The notes under the pieces: model-generated
Seen by the model: only the letters and a program-made list of their open reading frames with translations
What the model was told of the DNA's origin: nothing
Database searches by the model: none
Program-made: the position numbers and the translations under genes
Origin: Streptococcus ruminicola
GTDB lineage: Bacteria > Bacillota > Bacilli > Lactobacillales > Streptococcaceae
Direction: 5' to 3'
NCBI RefSeq assembly: GCF_011387195.1
Contig: NZ_CP046919.1
Coordinates: forward strand, 124,001-188,000
DNA length: 64,000 nucleotides
Part shown: one piece after another, positions 52,901 to 62,327 of the stretch
Layout: each line of letters starts with the position of its first letter
How positions within the stretch are numbered: position 1 is the first letter of the stretch

Positions 52901-53594
52901 TTTTAAGAAGGAGGTAACCAATATCACCGTGACTGGCTGCTTGTCTTACGTCAATATAATAGCCAAAGTCATCTTTTTGATTTGCTGAAAATGGCGTTGC
53001 CGCTGCGGGCCAATTATTGCCATCAGACGGTTCAGCTACGGCTCCCCAAGTCCACAAGCCATACTGAGTGTAATTATCATCATTAACTGCTTGGAAATGC
53101 ACACGAATCGTATCTTCAGCAATTGGAGGATTTGACACTTGATTACCAGGTTGAGAAGATTTTAGGAGATTCACCTGATTGCTGTTTTCAGCACTTGTCA
53201 CTGTTTTTACATCAGCAATTTCAGCTGTTGCTACTGTCCCTTGAACCTCTTGTGTCTGTGAAATAACTTCTTGAGGCTGTGACTCTAGCTCAGTTGATTG
53301 ACTTTCGCTATTATCAACTACGTCAGAAGAAGTAACTGTTTCGATAGTTTGATTAGCATTTGCAGCTTTCTCTGACTCAAGAAGCGCCTCACTGCTATCA
53401 TCTGGGGAAGACGTCTCACTGACTACTTCTGAAGAAGCTACTTGAACAGTAATCTGATCTGCTGAAACGCTTGTTAATCCAGCACCCCAAAAAAGAGCTG
53501 TCGCAATCGCAACCGAAGCAACACCAACTTTTAGTTTACGAATCCCAAAGTACTCCCGCTTTTCTGGGAAAGAAAGCCGACTTACCTTTTTCAT
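46968..53594 (-). CDS. Cell-wall-anchored amylopullulanase (two GH13 domains)
   Basis: 2,208 residues. Layout: YSIRK-like signal (FGIRKLKVGVASVAIATAL, about 18-45); Ser/Glu linker; two PUD/CBM41 starch-binding modules (about 163-375); Ig-like domain; alpha-amylase GH13 (about 495-960; nucleophile in FRVDTVKHV, acid in VGESWG, LGSHDED); two more PUD modules (about 970-1190); CBM48-like region; pullulanase GH13 (about 1390-1760; FRFDMMGDLD, MLGEGW, AAHDNLTLHD); LPETG at 2174-2178 and a basic tail. Degrades alpha-1,4 and alpha-1,6 bonds of starch or glycogen outside the cell. Confidence 0.95.
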   Translation of the reverse strand: MKKVSRLSFPEKREYFGIRKLKVGVASVAIATALFWGAGLTSVSADQITVQVASSEVVSETSSPDDSSEALLESEKAANANQTIETVTSSDVVDNSESQSTELESQPQEVISQTQEVQGTVATAEIADVKTVTSAENSNQVNLLKSSQPGNQVSNPPIAEDTIRVHFQAVNDDNYTQYGLWTWGAVAEPSDGNNWPAAATPFSANQKDDFGYYIDVRQAASHGDIGYLLLKNGEKTSDSDQSIKPLSKDVNEVWVTSDFMTYSYKPLADDRIIRINYKRDDGNYDGWGLWAWGDVAGQFGAWPSDALDFIQEGAYGRYIDLPLSKLLDSNIGFLLVNQNDPEKAGNKTLDMSFSDRDIHSQIFLHNDDTTVYTNPYYIATVTGQDFSKATPGVHNISVSASSYRPFNYNETDLIDVTVTNPENVEITRMQIDTAQIGGGVIEISPELNRVTITATSDTQPGTYDLPVRVFDKDNGYYDTTVSVTVTKRVKQAGEVDWDEQVIYFMLTDRFYNGDPSNDNPYHQDYAGAVNQAGVYKGGDFKGVTAKLDYLKQLGVTSIWVTPIVDNIPQNVSTEAGKEYYAYHGYWADDFEKLNPHLGTLDDFHELIDQAAERGINIIVDVVLNHSGYGTEDKFTGMVRTPEEDKGDDIQGSQSGLPDFKTEDAAVREQLVAWQTAWLEKSTTAKGNSIYAFRVDTVKHVDDTTWQYFKNELALKDADFHLVGESWGANYKDTKGDLGTGSMDSLLDFGFKDIAKLLVNGRLKEANDELIARNDALTSAYTLAQFLGSHDEDGFLYSIGGDLNKLKLAATLLLTAKGQPVIYYGEELGQSGANNWPYYDNRYEFDWDDVAGNAILEHYQKLLAFRRDNSELLARGSHSTVAVNDSQGWLLAKRANDSDAAYILYNLKDQSQKLHLLLSEAATVTDYYTGATYQALLGQDGQYYLDIEAPAISKGGTMLLKVSAGAITQAFIAQTEEEPIAENTLRVHFKTMPSDDLASLGLWTWEDVEHPSESWPNGAINLSNLKHDAYGYYIDVKLVNGNRHKVGLLINNTSGENVSGDKVVNLISQDMNEVWFDENYNANYYAPLEKGKIRINYYRSDGNYKNLAIWLWGSADSSITSRLGSWPDGVDFENFGKYGAYIDVPLADFNELGFLLLDESKEDDAAKIQPDNYTFKDLANQTQIFLKDEDKTIYTNPYFVSTIRLTSAQQISQSELVAIISNLADADKAELLENLKVTDKAGNVVAITDITLDKASNKVIIEGDFSSDGLYTVSYNGDQYQAQQSWQYTDSKYAYDGDLGARVFDNGARVELTVWSPSADQVAVVLYDKNDQTKVVGKIAMTKGDKGQWSASLTPSLGLGISDYRGYYYHYEITRGKETVLALDPYAKSLAEWNSDLIGTDPSYKVAKAAIVDTSAIGNQDLTYADIKGYTAREDAIIYEAHVRDFTSDTAISEELRNQFGTFAAFAEKMDYLQSLGVTHIQLLPVMSYYYVNEVMNNKRLTDYASSNTNYNWGYDPQSYFALTGMYSENPADPAKRIAEFKNLINEIHKRGMGIILDVVYNHTADLAILEDLEPNYYHFMEADGKAKTSFGGGRPGTTHYMTRRMVLDSIAYWTKEFKVDGFRFDMMGDLDAETVQMAYDKAKALNPNVIMLGEGWITYAGDANDSRQPADQTWMAHTDSVASFSDDIRNLLKSGYPSEGAPCFITGGVKNLQELFNSIKAQPNNFTADDPGDVIQYIAAHDNLTLHDIIAKSIHKDPSVAENEAEILRRQRLGNLIILTSQGTAFIHSGQEYGRTKQFRDEAYKTPVAADQVPAKSDLLTNADGTPFIYPYFISDSYDSTDAINHFDWAKATDGKAYPENAKTQAYTKGLIALRRSTDAFTLKTKADVDSKVKLITIPNENGVGQEDLIIAYQTQASNGDIYAVFVNADSKAREFVLSDDYKALLNAEVLADADTAGVDAILNPKGVAFTENSITLNPLTATILRLRKENAETERTLYDRASGVSVILAPGEREEITQIEVHHKETNDSQIPSVLQGKDYDLYDIEPEDAYGHVVSTTQKDQVILPIDAGKAVAEVFYLPENAQPQLLAFREVSKLVAGQVVKFVIFDVDHFSQYGIVYQDQVTKTEVPANSNQVSKATAPAQTQTGVRNQAASRVLSDLQKVAVTENSTVALPETGQKDSKTLTFVGLLSLASLAVLEVKRRQKSH

Positions 53595-53635
53595 AGAAGA
53601 CCTCCGTCTTAAAATTAGTAGTATTTTATGCTTTC

Positions 53636-53673
53636 AGTATACAAAATACTTTATGTTTGCGCAAGCGTTTTCG
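53636..53673 (-). promoter_or_regulatory. Amylopullulanase promoter with overlapping cre site
   Basis: Minus strand -35 TTGCGC (53659-53664), 17-bp spacer, -10 TATACT (53636-53641). A cre-like CGAAAACGCTTGCG (53660-53673) overlaps the -35, so CcpA would repress transcription in glucose. The region to 53764 holds nothing else clear. Confidence 0.65.
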
Positions 53674-53764
53674 TAAAATATTTTTCGTTTTTAGACAACT
53701 AATTCTAGTTTATTTCTAACACATTACATAGAATTAGTGCAATCGATTGCTTTCGGAGACATAA

Positions 53765-53797
53765 AGAAGAGGTAAGAAATATTTTCCTACCTCTTCT
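53765..53797 (-). terminator. Terminator of the his operon
   Basis: Perfect 10-bp arms AGAAGAGGTA/TACCTCTTCT (53765-53774, 53788-53797) directly after the hisE stop; only a few T follow. Confidence 0.7.
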
Positions 53798-53799
53798 GC

Positions 53800-54114
53800 T
53801 TAGTAATTTGTGATTTCTGGTCGGTCGTGAACGTTACTTTTTTTGCCTTGGCGAGCTTTCAAAACAGCTTCTACATCCTCAGTTGTAACACCAGTTTCAA
53901 CTAGCATGACAGCCAAGTGATACAAAACATCTGCCGTTTCATTTGCGATTTCATCTTTGTCAGCATTTTTAGCAGCGATAACAACTTCAGTTGCTTCCTC
54001 ACCAACTTTTTTCAAAATCTTATCCAAGCCTTTGTCAAAAAGGTAATTAGTGTAAGAACCTTCTTTAGGATTTTCTTTACGGTCTAAGGCTTCTTTATAA
54101 AGTGTTTCTAACAT
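53800..54114 (-). CDS. hisE: Phosphoribosyl-ATP pyrophosphatase
   Basis: 104 residues. PRA-PH motifs KVGEEATEVVIAAKN and ETADVLYHLAVML. Second step of histidine synthesis. Separate from hisI here, whereas many bacteria fuse them. Last gene of the operon. Confidence 0.95.
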   Translation of the reverse strand: MLETLYKEALDRKENPKEGSYTNYLFDKGLDKILKKVGEEATEVVIAAKNADKDEIANETADVLYHLAVMLVETGVTTEDVEAVLKARQGKKSNVHDRPEITNY

Positions 54115-54125
54115 AGTTTTCCTTT

Positions 54126-54446
54126 CTATAAAATATCATTGAAGAAACAGCTGTAAGCACCTGTGTGACAAGCTGCTCCTTCTTGTTTTACAGCCACAAG
54201 TAGCGTGTCACAATCGCAATCGGTTTTAATGGATTTGACGTATTGATAGTGACCACTTGTTGCTCCTTTGTGCCAAAGTTCATTACGCGAACGGCTCCAG
54301 TAGTGCATTTGCTTGGTTTCCAAGGTTAATCGATAAGCTTCTTCATTCATGTAAGCCAGCATTAACACTTGACCAGTCTTGTAGTCAGTGACAATTACTG
54401 GAAGAAGTCCATCTTGTTTGGCAAAATCAAGTTTAATATCACTCAT
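54126..54446 (-). CDS. hisI: Phosphoribosyl-AMP cyclohydrolase
   Basis: 106 residues. Metal/catalytic motifs [23 protein letters not shown] (zinc cysteines) and GAACHTG. Third step of histidine synthesis. Overlaps hisF by 4 bp. Confidence 0.95.
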   Translation of the reverse strand: MSDIKLDFAKQDGLLPVIVTDYKTGQVLMLAYMNEEAYRLTLETKQMHYWSRSRNELWHKGATSGHYQYVKSIKTDCDCDTLLVAVKQEGAACHTGAYSCFFNDIL

Positions 54447-55201
54447 CGTCTCACCTCAATTCCAGCTTCAGCCATAGCCGCTTTAGTATCTGCAATCGAT
54501 ACCTCGCCATAGTGAAAAATAGAAGCAGCTAAAGCACCTGTAGCCGTTGTCTTTTCAAAGACTTCAACCATGTGCTCAATATTTCCAGCACCACCTGAAG
54601 CGATAATAGGAACATTCACCACATCAGCAACAGCGTTTAACATTTCCAAATCAAAGCCAGATTTTGTGCCATCTTTATCCATACTAGTTAGAAGAATTTC
54701 GCCCGCACCAAGACTGACTACTTTTTTAGCCCACTCAATCAAATCAATACCAGTGTCTTTGCGACCACCAGCAACATAGACATGCCAAGTGCCATCTGCT
54801 TCCTTACGAGCATCAATAGCTGATACCACACACTGATTACCGAACTTTTCAGCACATTCTTTGATGAGTTGTGGATTGGCAACAGCCGAGGAATTAACAG
54901 CTACTTTATCGGCACCTGCTTTTAGCATTTTATTCATATCCTCAACAGAACGAATACCACCGCCGACTGTAAAAGGAATAAAAACTTGGTCCGCAACACG
55001 TCTTACCATATCAACTGTCGTATCACGTTTTTCATGCGTCGCTGTAATATCCAAGAACACCAATTCATCACATCCAGCTTCATAATAAGCACGCGCTGCA
55101 TCAACTGGGTCACCAACATCCGTTAAATTAACAAAATTAACCCCCTTGACCACACGTCCATCTTTGACATCAAGACATGGAATAATGCGTTTTTTCAGCA
55201 T
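54443..55201 (-). CDS. hisF: Imidazole glycerol phosphate synthase, cyclase subunit
   Basis: 252 residues, beta/alpha barrel. Catalytic D11 ([13 protein letters not shown]) and D130 ([11 protein letters not shown] region) are present. Works with HisH. Four bases separate it from hisA. Confidence 0.96.
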   Translation of the reverse strand: MLKKRIIPCLDVKDGRVVKGVNFVNLTDVGDPVDAARAYYEAGCDELVFLDITATHEKRDTTVDMVRRVADQVFIPFTVGGGIRSVEDMNKMLKAGADKVAVNSSAVANPQLIKECAEKFGNQCVVSAIDARKEADGTWHVYVAGGRKDTGIDLIEWAKKVVSLGAGEILLTSMDKDGTKSGFDLEMLNAVADVVNVPIIASGGAGNIEHMVEVFEKTTATGALAASIFHYGEVSIADTKAAMAEAGIEVRR

Positions 55202-55204
55202 AAG

Positions 55205-55924
55205 CTATCCTCCAAAAGCTTTCAATTCTTCAAGACTAATGTTGCCATTATAGTAAGCTTTACCGACGATTGTTCCAGCAACTCCGATTTCCTGCAATTT
55301 CACCAAGTCAGACTGTTCAGCAATACCACCTGAAGCAATGACTTTAGCTGTTGTCAACTCAGCCACCAAGCTTTCATAGTGTTCAAAATTAGGTCCTGTT
55401 AGTGTCCCATCTCGATCAACATCTGTGTAGACAAAGAGAGTCACCCCAATTTTTTCCATGGCTTTAGCTAAGCTGATGTAATCAACATTACTTGTTTCAA
55501 GCCAACCTTCTGTAGCCACCATGCCATTCTTGGCATCGATACCGACAACGATTTTGTCACTACCAAATTTTTCCAAAGCAGCTTTGACAAAGTCTGGATT
55601 TTTCACGGCCATTGAACCAATGATCACACGGTCAATACCTACCGCAAGATAATCTTCAATCTGTTCAAGCGTGCGAATACCGCCACCAACTTCCACACCA
55701 AGTCCAGATTCTTTTTTCAATTTGGCAATCAAATCACGGTTTGTAGCTCGTCCATCAAGAGCTCCATCTAAATCAACAACATGAATAAAATCAATGCCAG
55801 CTTGCGCAAAGATTTTAGACTGCCCAATAACATCAGGGTTAACAACAGTCTTTTGATTAAAATCACCTTTAAAAAGACGAACCGCCTGTCCTTCTTTGAT
55901 ATCAATCGCTGGAAGAATCTGCAT
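55205..55924 (-). CDS. hisA: ProFAR isomerase
   Basis: 239 residues, barrel related to HisF. Catalytic D8 in [12 protein letters not shown] and the second Asp in [20 protein letters not shown] phosphate loop. Fourth step of the pathway. Confidence 0.96.
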   Translation of the reverse strand: MQILPAIDIKEGQAVRLFKGDFNQKTVVNPDVIGQSKIFAQAGIDFIHVVDLDGALDGRATNRDLIAKLKKESGLGVEVGGGIRTLEQIEDYLAVGIDRVIIGSMAVKNPDFVKAALEKFGSDKIVVGIDAKNGMVATEGWLETSNVDYISLAKAMEKIGVTLFVYTDVDRDGTLTGPNFEHYESLVAELTTAKVIASGGIAEQSDLVKLQEIGVAGTIVGKAYYNGNISLEELKAFGG

Positions 55925-55971
55925 ATAAAACTCCTTTTCTCTTTTAAAATGCTACCCAAAAACTGTGAAAC

Positions 55972-56580
55972 TTATTTCTCACACAGTGCAATAAATTTTT
56001 TTAGAATTCCTAAGCCCACATCACCAGATTTTTCTGGGTGGAACTGGGCACCATAAACATTATCCTTGTGAATCATAGCTGGCACATCAATGCCATAATT
56101 TGCAGTCACATCGATGTATTCTTTTGGAACATCTGTAAAATAACTGTGAACAAAATAAACAGACTGTCCTTCAAGACCATCCGTTAAAGGACTTTCATGT
56201 TTAACTGTTAAATTATTCCAGCCCATGTGAGGCACTGGCATGTTTTTGGTTGCTTTGATTTCTCTACAAACACCTGGAATAAAACCAAGTCCTTTCGTTT
56301 CTTGATGTTCTAAACCAACTTCTGTCAAGACTTGCATTCCAAGGCAAATACCAAGTAGCGGTGCTCCTTTAGCAACTGCTTCTTTAATTACTGGAACCAA
56401 ACCACGCTTAGTCAGCTCTGCCATGGCAGCTGGATACGCTCCAACACCAGGTAGTATAAGACCTCTAGCTGCTAAAATTTTTGTCGGGTCACTGGATAAT
56501 TCAGCCTGAACACCAATTTTTTTCAAAGCCCTTAAGACATTAGCAGTATTTCCTGCATCATAATCAATTACAATAATCAT
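55972..56580 (-). CDS. hisH: Imidazole glycerol phosphate synthase, glutaminase subunit
   Basis: 202 residues. Class I amidotransferase: nucleophile C79 in LLGICLGMQ, His/Glu in GAQFHPEKSGDVG. Feeds ammonia to HisF. A 72-bp gap before it (56581-56652) contains a weak hairpin (56602-56626), no gene. Confidence 0.95.
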   Translation of the reverse strand: MIIVIDYDAGNTANVLRALKKIGVQAELSSDPTKILAARGLILPGVGAYPAAMAELTKRGLVPVIKEAVAKGAPLLGICLGMQVLTEVGLEHQETKGLGFIPGVCREIKATKNMPVPHMGWNNLTVKHESPLTDGLEGQSVYFVHSYFTDVPKEYIDVTANYGIDVPAMIHKDNVYGAQFHPEKSGDVGLGILKKFIALCEK

Positions 56581-56652
56581 AAGCTAAGTTATCAAACCTT
56601 GAAAACACCACTAAATAAGAGTGTTTCGGCTGATTTTCCTTTCTAGTTTTAA

Positions 56653-57237
56653 TTACAACAAGCCTTTTGTTGAGTTAACCCCGTGAATTTCTGGGTTAAT
56701 GGTAATAGCTTCGCGAAGAGCACGTCCTGTTGCTTTGAAAAGACTTTCTGATTTATGGTGGTTATTTTTACCGTGTAAAATCTTCAAGTGCAAATTCATC
56801 TGAACATTAAAAGCAAAGGCTTGGAAGAATTCTTCCACGAGCTCTGTATCAAAATTGCCAAGTTTTGGATTATCGAATTCACAATCAAAAACAAGGTAAC
56901 TACGTCCTGACAAATCAAGACTTGCCATTCCAAGTGTTTCATCCATTGGAACAAATGATGTTCCGTAACGGTTAATACCCGCTTTATCGCCCAAAGCTTC
57001 TTTCAAAGCTTGACCTAAAACAATCCCAACATCTTCAACCGTGTGGTGACTATCAACATGAAGGTCTCCGTCGGCTTTAACTACAAGAGACATGCGGCTG
57101 TGTCTTGCAAAAAGAGTCAGCATATGGTCAAAGAAACCAACACCAGTATCAATAGAAACTGGTTCTTGGGCATCAAGATTAAGGCTCAATTTAATTTTAG
57201 TTTCAAAGGTATTACGTTCAATCTCTGCTTGTCTCAT
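56653..57237 (-). CDS. hisB: Imidazoleglycerol-phosphate dehydratase
   Basis: 194 residues, dehydratase domain only (no fused phosphatase). Metal-binding [23 protein letters not shown] and [13 protein letters not shown] motifs. Because the phosphatase half is missing, histidinol-phosphatase activity must come from another protein. Confidence 0.96.
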   Translation of the reverse strand: MRQAEIERNTFETKIKLSLNLDAQEPVSIDTGVGFFDHMLTLFARHSRMSLVVKADGDLHVDSHHTVEDVGIVLGQALKEALGDKAGINRYGTSFVPMDETLGMASLDLSGRSYLVFDCEFDNPKLGNFDTELVEEFFQAFAFNVQMNLHLKILHGKNNHHKSESLFKATGRALREAITINPEIHGVNSTKGLL

Positions 57238-57262
57238 AACAACTCCTTTCTGATACTTTTGT

Positions 57263-57910
57263 CTATCCGTTTTGACTATCTAAAATATCAATCACTTTAT
57301 ACAAATTTGCTTCATTAATTTGGTAAGGGGCTTCTTTTCGTACAACTGGCTTGGCACAAAAGGCAATTCCGATACCAGCTGTTTTAATCATCGGAAGGTC
57401 ATTGGCTCCATCTCCCATAGCAATGGTTTGACTTAAATCTAAGTCATTTTCAGCTGCCCATTCGATAAGGCTTGCTTTTTTGACATCTTTGGTAACCACA
57501 TCACCAAGCACTTTTCCTGTCAAAACGCCATCTTTAACTTCTAAACGATTAGCTTTAACATAATCAAGACCGATGCGCTTAGCCAAGACATCAACAGTTT
57601 CATGAAAACCACCCGATACCACAGCAACTTTATAGCCACGATGATGAAGTTCAGCCACCAATTTTTCAGCACCATTTGTAAAATGCATGCGAGCTAAAAC
57701 TTTATCAAAAATCGTCTCTGGCAATCCTTTTAGCAAACCAACGCGTTCATCCAAAGCTTCTTTAAAATCAAGCTCGCCATTCATGGCACGCGCCGTAATA
57801 TCAGCAATTTTTTCACCAACACCTGCTTCTTCACCAAGCAAGTCAATCCCTTCTTCTTGGATGAGCGTAGAATCCACATCCATCACTAATAATCCTTTTA
57901 CCTTAGTCAT
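57263..57910 (-). CDS. SerB-like HAD phosphatase in the his operon
   Basis: 215 residues from ATG 57910 (GAGGTG SD; longer frame unsupported). HAD motifs DVDSTL (D11, D13), VVSGGF and GDGANDLPM of phosphoserine phosphatases. Situated between hisD and hisB and overlapping hisD by 8 bp. No histidinol-phosphatase is otherwise encoded in this operon, so it may fill that step; serine synthesis is the alternative. Confidence 0.85.
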   Translation of the reverse strand: MTKVKGLLVMDVDSTLIQEEGIDLLGEEAGVGEKIADITARAMNGELDFKEALDERVGLLKGLPETIFDKVLARMHFTNGAEKLVAELHHRGYKVAVVSGGFHETVDVLAKRIGLDYVKANRLEVKDGVLTGKVLGDVVTKDVKKASLIEWAAENDLDLSQTIAMGDGANDLPMIKTAGIGIAFCAKPVVRKEAPYQINEANLYKVIDILDSQNG

Positions 57911-59180
57911 GACGCACCTCGATTGCTTTAGCATGTGCTTGCAAACCTTCAGCATACGCAAGTGTTGTAATATCGTGACTAGCCGCATTGACAGCAGCTT
58001 TTGAGTATTGCATGTACTGAATTCGTTTCACAAAATCATGCACTCCAAGAGCTGATGAAAAACGACTGGTACTTGTTGTTGGCAAGACGTGATTAGCTCC
58101 AGCATAGTAATCACCAATCGGTTCACTTGTGAAATGACCTAGGAAAACAGATCCTGCATTTTGTACTTTATCAAGATAATCATAAGCGTTGTCCATAGCC
58201 AATTCCAAGTGTTCTGGTGCCACTTGGTTCATCAAATCAAACATAGCATCAACAGAATCCGCAATAATAATGCGTCCGTTATTTTCGATTGAAGGACGAG
58301 CAATGTTTTCACGTGGCAAACGTTTAAGTTGCTCTTCAATCTCTACCTCAACAGCCTCAGCCAATTCAGCTGAATCAGTTACCAAAATCGCGCGAGCACG
58401 CACATCGTGTTCCGCTTGAGAAAGCAAGTCTGCAGCAACGTATTTAGGATTAGCTGAACTGTCTGCAATCACTCCAATTTCTGATGGCCCTGCAATCATG
58501 TCAATTCCAACAAGACCGTAGACCATTTTCTTGGCTGTCGCAACAAAGATATTTCCAGGTCCTGTAATCTTATCAACACGAGGAATCGTTTCTGTACCAT
58601 AAGCAAGAGCCGCAACCCCTTGAGCACCACCAACTTGAAAAATCTTATCGACACCAGCAAGTGAAGCAGCTACCAAAATGGCAGGTTCAAAATGTTTTTG
58701 CGGCGGTGTAATCATGATAATTTCCTTAACGCCAGCAATCTTCGCAGGAATCACATTCATCAATACTGATGATGGATAAGCTGCCGTTCCACCTGGCACA
58801 TAAACCCCAGCTCGTTCGATTGGACGAATCAATTGACCACGAATAACACCATCAGTCGGTTGGTCTTCAAAACCTGATTCCAATTGTTGTTTGTGATAAC
58901 TTTCAATATTTACTTTCGCATTTTTAAGTGCTTCTAAGACTTCTGGATCAATCTCTTCAAAGGCTTGGTCAATCAAATCTTGACTCACTTCAAAGTCATC
59001 CAAAGCAATCTTGTCGAATTTTTCAGAGTAAGCTTTTAAAGCCTTATCCCCATTTTTCTTGACATCTTCCAAAATTTGACGAACCGCATCGTCGACATCA
59101 AGGTTTTCTTTGCTTAATTCCAGTTGCTCTTGATAGAGAATTTTTGAAATGTCTTCTGTCGTTCCTGTTAAAACTTTCAT
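57903..59180 (-). CDS. hisD: Histidinol dehydrogenase
   Basis: 425 residues. Motifs: [41 protein letters not shown] and [16 protein letters not shown]. Zinc enzyme of the last two steps to histidine. Starts inside the hisG end (4-bp overlap). Confidence 0.97.
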   Translation of the reverse strand: MKVLTGTTEDISKILYQEQLELSKENLDVDDAVRQILEDVKKNGDKALKAYSEKFDKIALDDFEVSQDLIDQAFEEIDPEVLEALKNAKVNIESYHKQQLESGFEDQPTDGVIRGQLIRPIERAGVYVPGGTAAYPSSVLMNVIPAKIAGVKEIIMITPPQKHFEPAILVAASLAGVDKIFQVGGAQGVAALAYGTETIPRVDKITGPGNIFVATAKKMVYGLVGIDMIAGPSEIGVIADSSANPKYVAADLLSQAEHDVRARAILVTDSAELAEAVEVEIEEQLKRLPRENIARPSIENNGRIIIADSVDAMFDLMNQVAPEHLELAMDNAYDYLDKVQNAGSVFLGHFTSEPIGDYYAGANHVLPTTSTSRFSSALGVHDFVKRIQYMQYSKAAVNAASHDITTLAYAEGLQAHAKAIEVRHD

Positions 59181-59824
59181 TTAAAAGCTACCTCCTCATT
59201 TCCAACGATACTTTCCAATTTCTGGATAAATGGCATGATTTCTGGATTATTTTTCAAAGCTGCCTTATTGACAATCAGGCGAGCTGAGATACGACAAATG
59301 TCTTCATAAACCTTGAGACCATTTGCAACCAAAGTATTTCCCGTTTCTACAATATCAACAATAGCATCTGCTAAACCGATAACTGGAGCAATTTCGACAC
59401 TCCCTTGAATTGAAATAATTTCAACATCTTCGCCCTTTTTATTAAAGTAATCAGTGGCAATTGTTGGGTATTTTGTGGCAATACGCTTGCGCTTGTGGTC
59501 ATGTGGTTTGTAAGCGTCCGTTGAAGCAACAGAAAACTTACACAACCCAAAATTCAAATCAAGCATTTCAAGGTAACCTATCGGATGCTCAATAAGCAAG
59601 TCTTTTCCGACAACCCCAAGATCAGCAACACCATGACGAACATAAGTCGTCACATCTGGTGCCTTAACAAGCAAAAAGCGGAATTTCTTGTCCGGACTTT
59701 CAAAAATTAGGTTACGTCCCTTATCCGCCATAAAAGACATGTCAAAACCAGCTTTTTCCAAAAGTTTTACGGTATCTTTTTCAATACGTCCTTTGGTCAA
59801 AGCAATCGTAATTTGATTTTCCAT
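59177..59824 (-). CDS. hisG: ATP phosphoribosyltransferase, short catalytic subunit
   Basis: 215 residues: the short HisG-S form, without the C-terminal regulatory domain, which needs His[15 protein letters not shown] start and [12 protein letters not shown] phosphoribosyl-binding motif visible. Start overlaps the hisZ stop by one base. Confidence 0.96.
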   Translation of the reverse strand: MENQITIALTKGRIEKDTVKLLEKAGFDMSFMADKGRNLIFESPDKKFRFLLVKAPDVTTYVRHGVADLGVVGKDLLIEHPIGYLEMLDLNFGLCKFSVASTDAYKPHDHKRKRIATKYPTIATDYFNKKGEDVEIISIQGSVEIAPVIGLADAIVDIVETGNTLVANGLKVYEDICRISARLIVNKAALKNNPEIMPFIQKLESIVGNEEVAFK

Positions 59825-60792
59825 TAGGCACCTCCTTCTAAACTATCGTGTACTGCTTGGTAAATGGCATCAATATCTACGGCCCAACCAACCGCTGTTA
59901 ATTTTTTAGCGCCAAAACGTTCAAATAACTTGTCATAGCGTCCACCTGAAGCAAAAGCATCTGGAACTTTGTCCCCAAAGACTTTAAACATCACACCAGT
60001 GTAGTATGGCATAGATGGAATTTGAGCTAAATCAATATGACTCTCAGGTAAAATATCAGAAACCTGTGCCAACAAATCTTCCAAATCAGTCAAAGCAGCT
60101 AAGACAGACTCATTTTTAACAAGCTTACGAGCTTTGCTAAGCACTTGATGACTTTCACCAAAAAGATAAGGTAAATTTTTCAAGAAATCGTCAAATTCAC
60201 TTGGATATTTCTTCGTTAACTCATTTAATTGCGTGATATTTTTGTCTTTAAGTGCCACGTCCAATTCTTTTTCCGCTACAGCTGGTAAGTTCAAATCATC
60301 AAAAATTGTTTGTAAAATACCAGCATGTGAAAACTCAAATTGGTAAGATGGGATATCTGCCTTATCAAGCGATGCTTTTGCTGAAGCGATGGCTTCATAA
60401 ACCGCCTCTTTAGCTGGATAACCAACGATTTCAATCCCTGCTTGTGTGTGCTCGTTCATCAAGCCACGCATTTCTTCATTGTATTTGAAGACCTTGCCTG
60501 AATATGAAAATTTAATCGGCGTTTCAACTTGGGTTGAAGCAATCACACGTCCAATCTGACTAGTAATATCCGGACGAAGGGTCAACAGTTCGCCACTTTT
60601 ATCAAAAAAATTATAATTATTTTTATTAAGCGTATCGCTAAAGACTTCAAAATGTTCCAAGGTCGGTGTTTCAATACGATTAAAGCCTTGACTCATCAAG
60701 AAATCACTGATATCTCGTTCAATTTTGTAGGTTACACGTGCGCGTTTGAATAATTTATCGTGCATCCCTACTGGTAAAGTCGTTTTTTTCAT
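59824..60792 (-). CDS. hisZ: ATP phosphoribosyltransferase regulatory subunit
   Basis: 322 residues from ATG 60792 (GAGGAG SD). Histidyl-tRNA synthetase paralog ([38 protein letters not shown]) without the anticodon domain. Partner of short HisG, gives histidine feedback control. Confidence 0.93.
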   Translation of the reverse strand: MKKTTLPVGMHDKLFKRARVTYKIERDISDFLMSQGFNRIETPTLEHFEVFSDTLNKNNYNFFDKSGELLTLRPDITSQIGRVIASTQVETPIKFSYSGKVFKYNEEMRGLMNEHTQAGIEIVGYPAKEAVYEAIASAKASLDKADIPSYQFEFSHAGILQTIFDDLNLPAVAEKELDVALKDKNITQLNELTKKYPSEFDDFLKNLPYLFGESHQVLSKARKLVKNESVLAALTDLEDLLAQVSDILPESHIDLAQIPSMPYYTGVMFKVFGDKVPDAFASGGRYDKLFERFGAKKLTAVGWAVDIDAIYQAVHDSLEGGA

Positions 60793-60808
60793 TCCATCAC
60801 TCCTCAAA

Positions 60809-61876
60809 TCATTTCAAACCTACAGCCAAGAATTCTTTAATCGCCTTAAGCACTTCTTCCATTTCATCTTGTCGACCAATCGAAATACGCAAATGATTTT
60901 TAATGCGTTCAACTTTTGGGAAATAGCGAACATAAATATTTTTAGCTTGTAAGTAGTCAAATAATAAGGCTGCGCCGTTATCTGGACATTCTGCTAAGAC
61001 AAAATTTGTTTTTGATTCTAAAACCTTAAAGTCTAAAAATCTCAACTCTTTTGCAAACCAATCTCTGGTTGCCATGATTTTTTGGCAAGTGTCTTCGTAG
61101 TAATCCCAAGATTCAACAGCAGCAAGTGCTAATTTTTCAGCAATCAAATCAACATTATATGGATTAACGGAATTCTTAACCGCATTAATCACTGCCATTA
61201 ATTTTGGACTTCCCATACCATAGCCAACTCGCAAACCAGCAAGTGAAGCATCTTTTGAAAATGTTCGTGTGATAAAAACATTTTCATATTTTTTAAGCAG
61301 TGGCAGAGCTGTTTGACCACCAAAATTAATGTAGGCTTCATCAATAATAACCACCACATCTCGATTAGCACGAATAATCTTTTCAAGCTCATCAAGCGAT
61401 TTATAAATGCCAGTTGGCGCATTAGGATTTGTAATGATAATTCCACCATTGTCAGCAATGTAATCACTAGAGTCAATCTCAAACTGCTCATTCAATGGAA
61501 TTTCATGGTAATTCACGTGATATAAATCCGCCCAAACCTTGTAAAATCCATAAGTTAAATCAGGAAACAAAACCGGATCTTCACTATTAAAAAATGCTAG
61601 AAATGCCATTGATAAAATATCATCTGAACCATTACCAACGATAATCTGATCAGGATCAAGACCATGTTGCTTAGCAAGCGCAATACGTAATGATTTTTGA
61701 TCCAAGGTCGAATATTTTCGCAATTGATGGACATCAAACTGTGAAAAAACTTCTGCTACTTTTGGACTTGGTCCATAAGCATTTTCATTTGTATTTAGTT
61801 TAATTAAATTTTCACCGCTTGGTTGGCTTCCGGCAACGTAAGGTTCAATTTCTCTCAATCCTTTAATAGTTGTCAT
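60809..61876 (-). CDS. hisC: Histidinol-phosphate aminotransferase
   Basis: 355 residues from ATG 61876 (AAAGGA SD); a longer frame runs into the T-box. Class I/II aminotransferase: [21 protein letters not shown] and PLP lysine in [14 protein letters not shown]. First gene of the operon. Confidence 0.95.
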   Translation of the reverse strand: MTTIKGLREIEPYVAGSQPSGENLIKLNTNENAYGPSPKVAEVFSQFDVHQLRKYSTLDQKSLRIALAKQHGLDPDQIIVGNGSDDILSMAFLAFFNSEDPVLFPDLTYGFYKVWADLYHVNYHEIPLNEQFEIDSSDYIADNGGIIITNPNAPTGIYKSLDELEKIIRANRDVVVIIDEAYINFGGQTALPLLKKYENVFITRTFSKDASLAGLRVGYGMGSPKLMAVINAVKNSVNPYNVDLIAEKLALAAVESWDYYEDTCQKIMATRDWFAKELRFLDFKVLESKTNFVLAECPDNGAALLFDYLQAKNIYVRYFPKVERIKNHLRISIGRQDEMEEVLKAIKEFLAVGLK

Positions 61877-61903
61877 AATAAGATCCTTTCTATTTTCTGA
61901 TAT

Positions 61904-62165
61904 AAAAAAGACGCCCTCGCAAAAAAACTTTGCAAGGACGTTAACAACGTGGTTCCACCTTTGATTCAACAGCAAGTCACCTTAACTGCTCTCATGAAGT
62001 ACTAGACTTCTAATCCGTAACGTGGATCCATCCGTCGTGCACTACTAGCTAGAAGCATTCGCACACGCACTCAAGAATGTGTCGCCTAAGGATTGCATGC
62101 TTTTCTCACCACCAAGCACTCTCTGTCTGTTGTCTTAGGCTTTTTCTATCATCGCTTTTTTATAT
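61904..62165 (-). promoter_or_regulatory. T-box riboswitch of the his operon
   Basis: T-box sequence GGTGGAACCACG on the minus strand (61946-61959). Downstream is a terminator stem (61911-61923 with 61929-61941, two G-U) ending in T6. A Stem I closed by GCCTAAG/CTTAGGC opens the leader. Specifier (His, by context) could not be located with certainty. Confidence 0.88.
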
Positions 62166-62172
62166 TAAAGCT

Positions 62173-62201
62173 ATTTTACAAGAAAATTCTGAAAATATCA
62201 A
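62173..62201 (-). promoter_or_regulatory. Promoter of the his operon
   Basis: TTGATA (62196-62201), 17-bp spacer, TAAAAT (62173-62178) on the minus strand, just before the T-box leader. Confidence 0.75.
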
Positions 62202-62278
62202 GCTAAATTTTTAGAATTTTTTATATTTATACCAAAAAATTTAAGCAGACTTAACCAGATACATAAAATGAGGCACAA

Positions 62279-62309
62279 AAAAAGGCTTAGAAAATTTCTA
62301 AACCTTTTT
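62279..62309 (-). terminator. Terminator of ezrA
   Basis: Arms AAAAAGGCTTAGAAA/TTTCTAAACCTTTTT with one G-U, T-rich on both sides; 19 bp after the ezrA stop. Confidence 0.75.
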
Positions 62310-62327
62310 CTTATATGACATATCATC

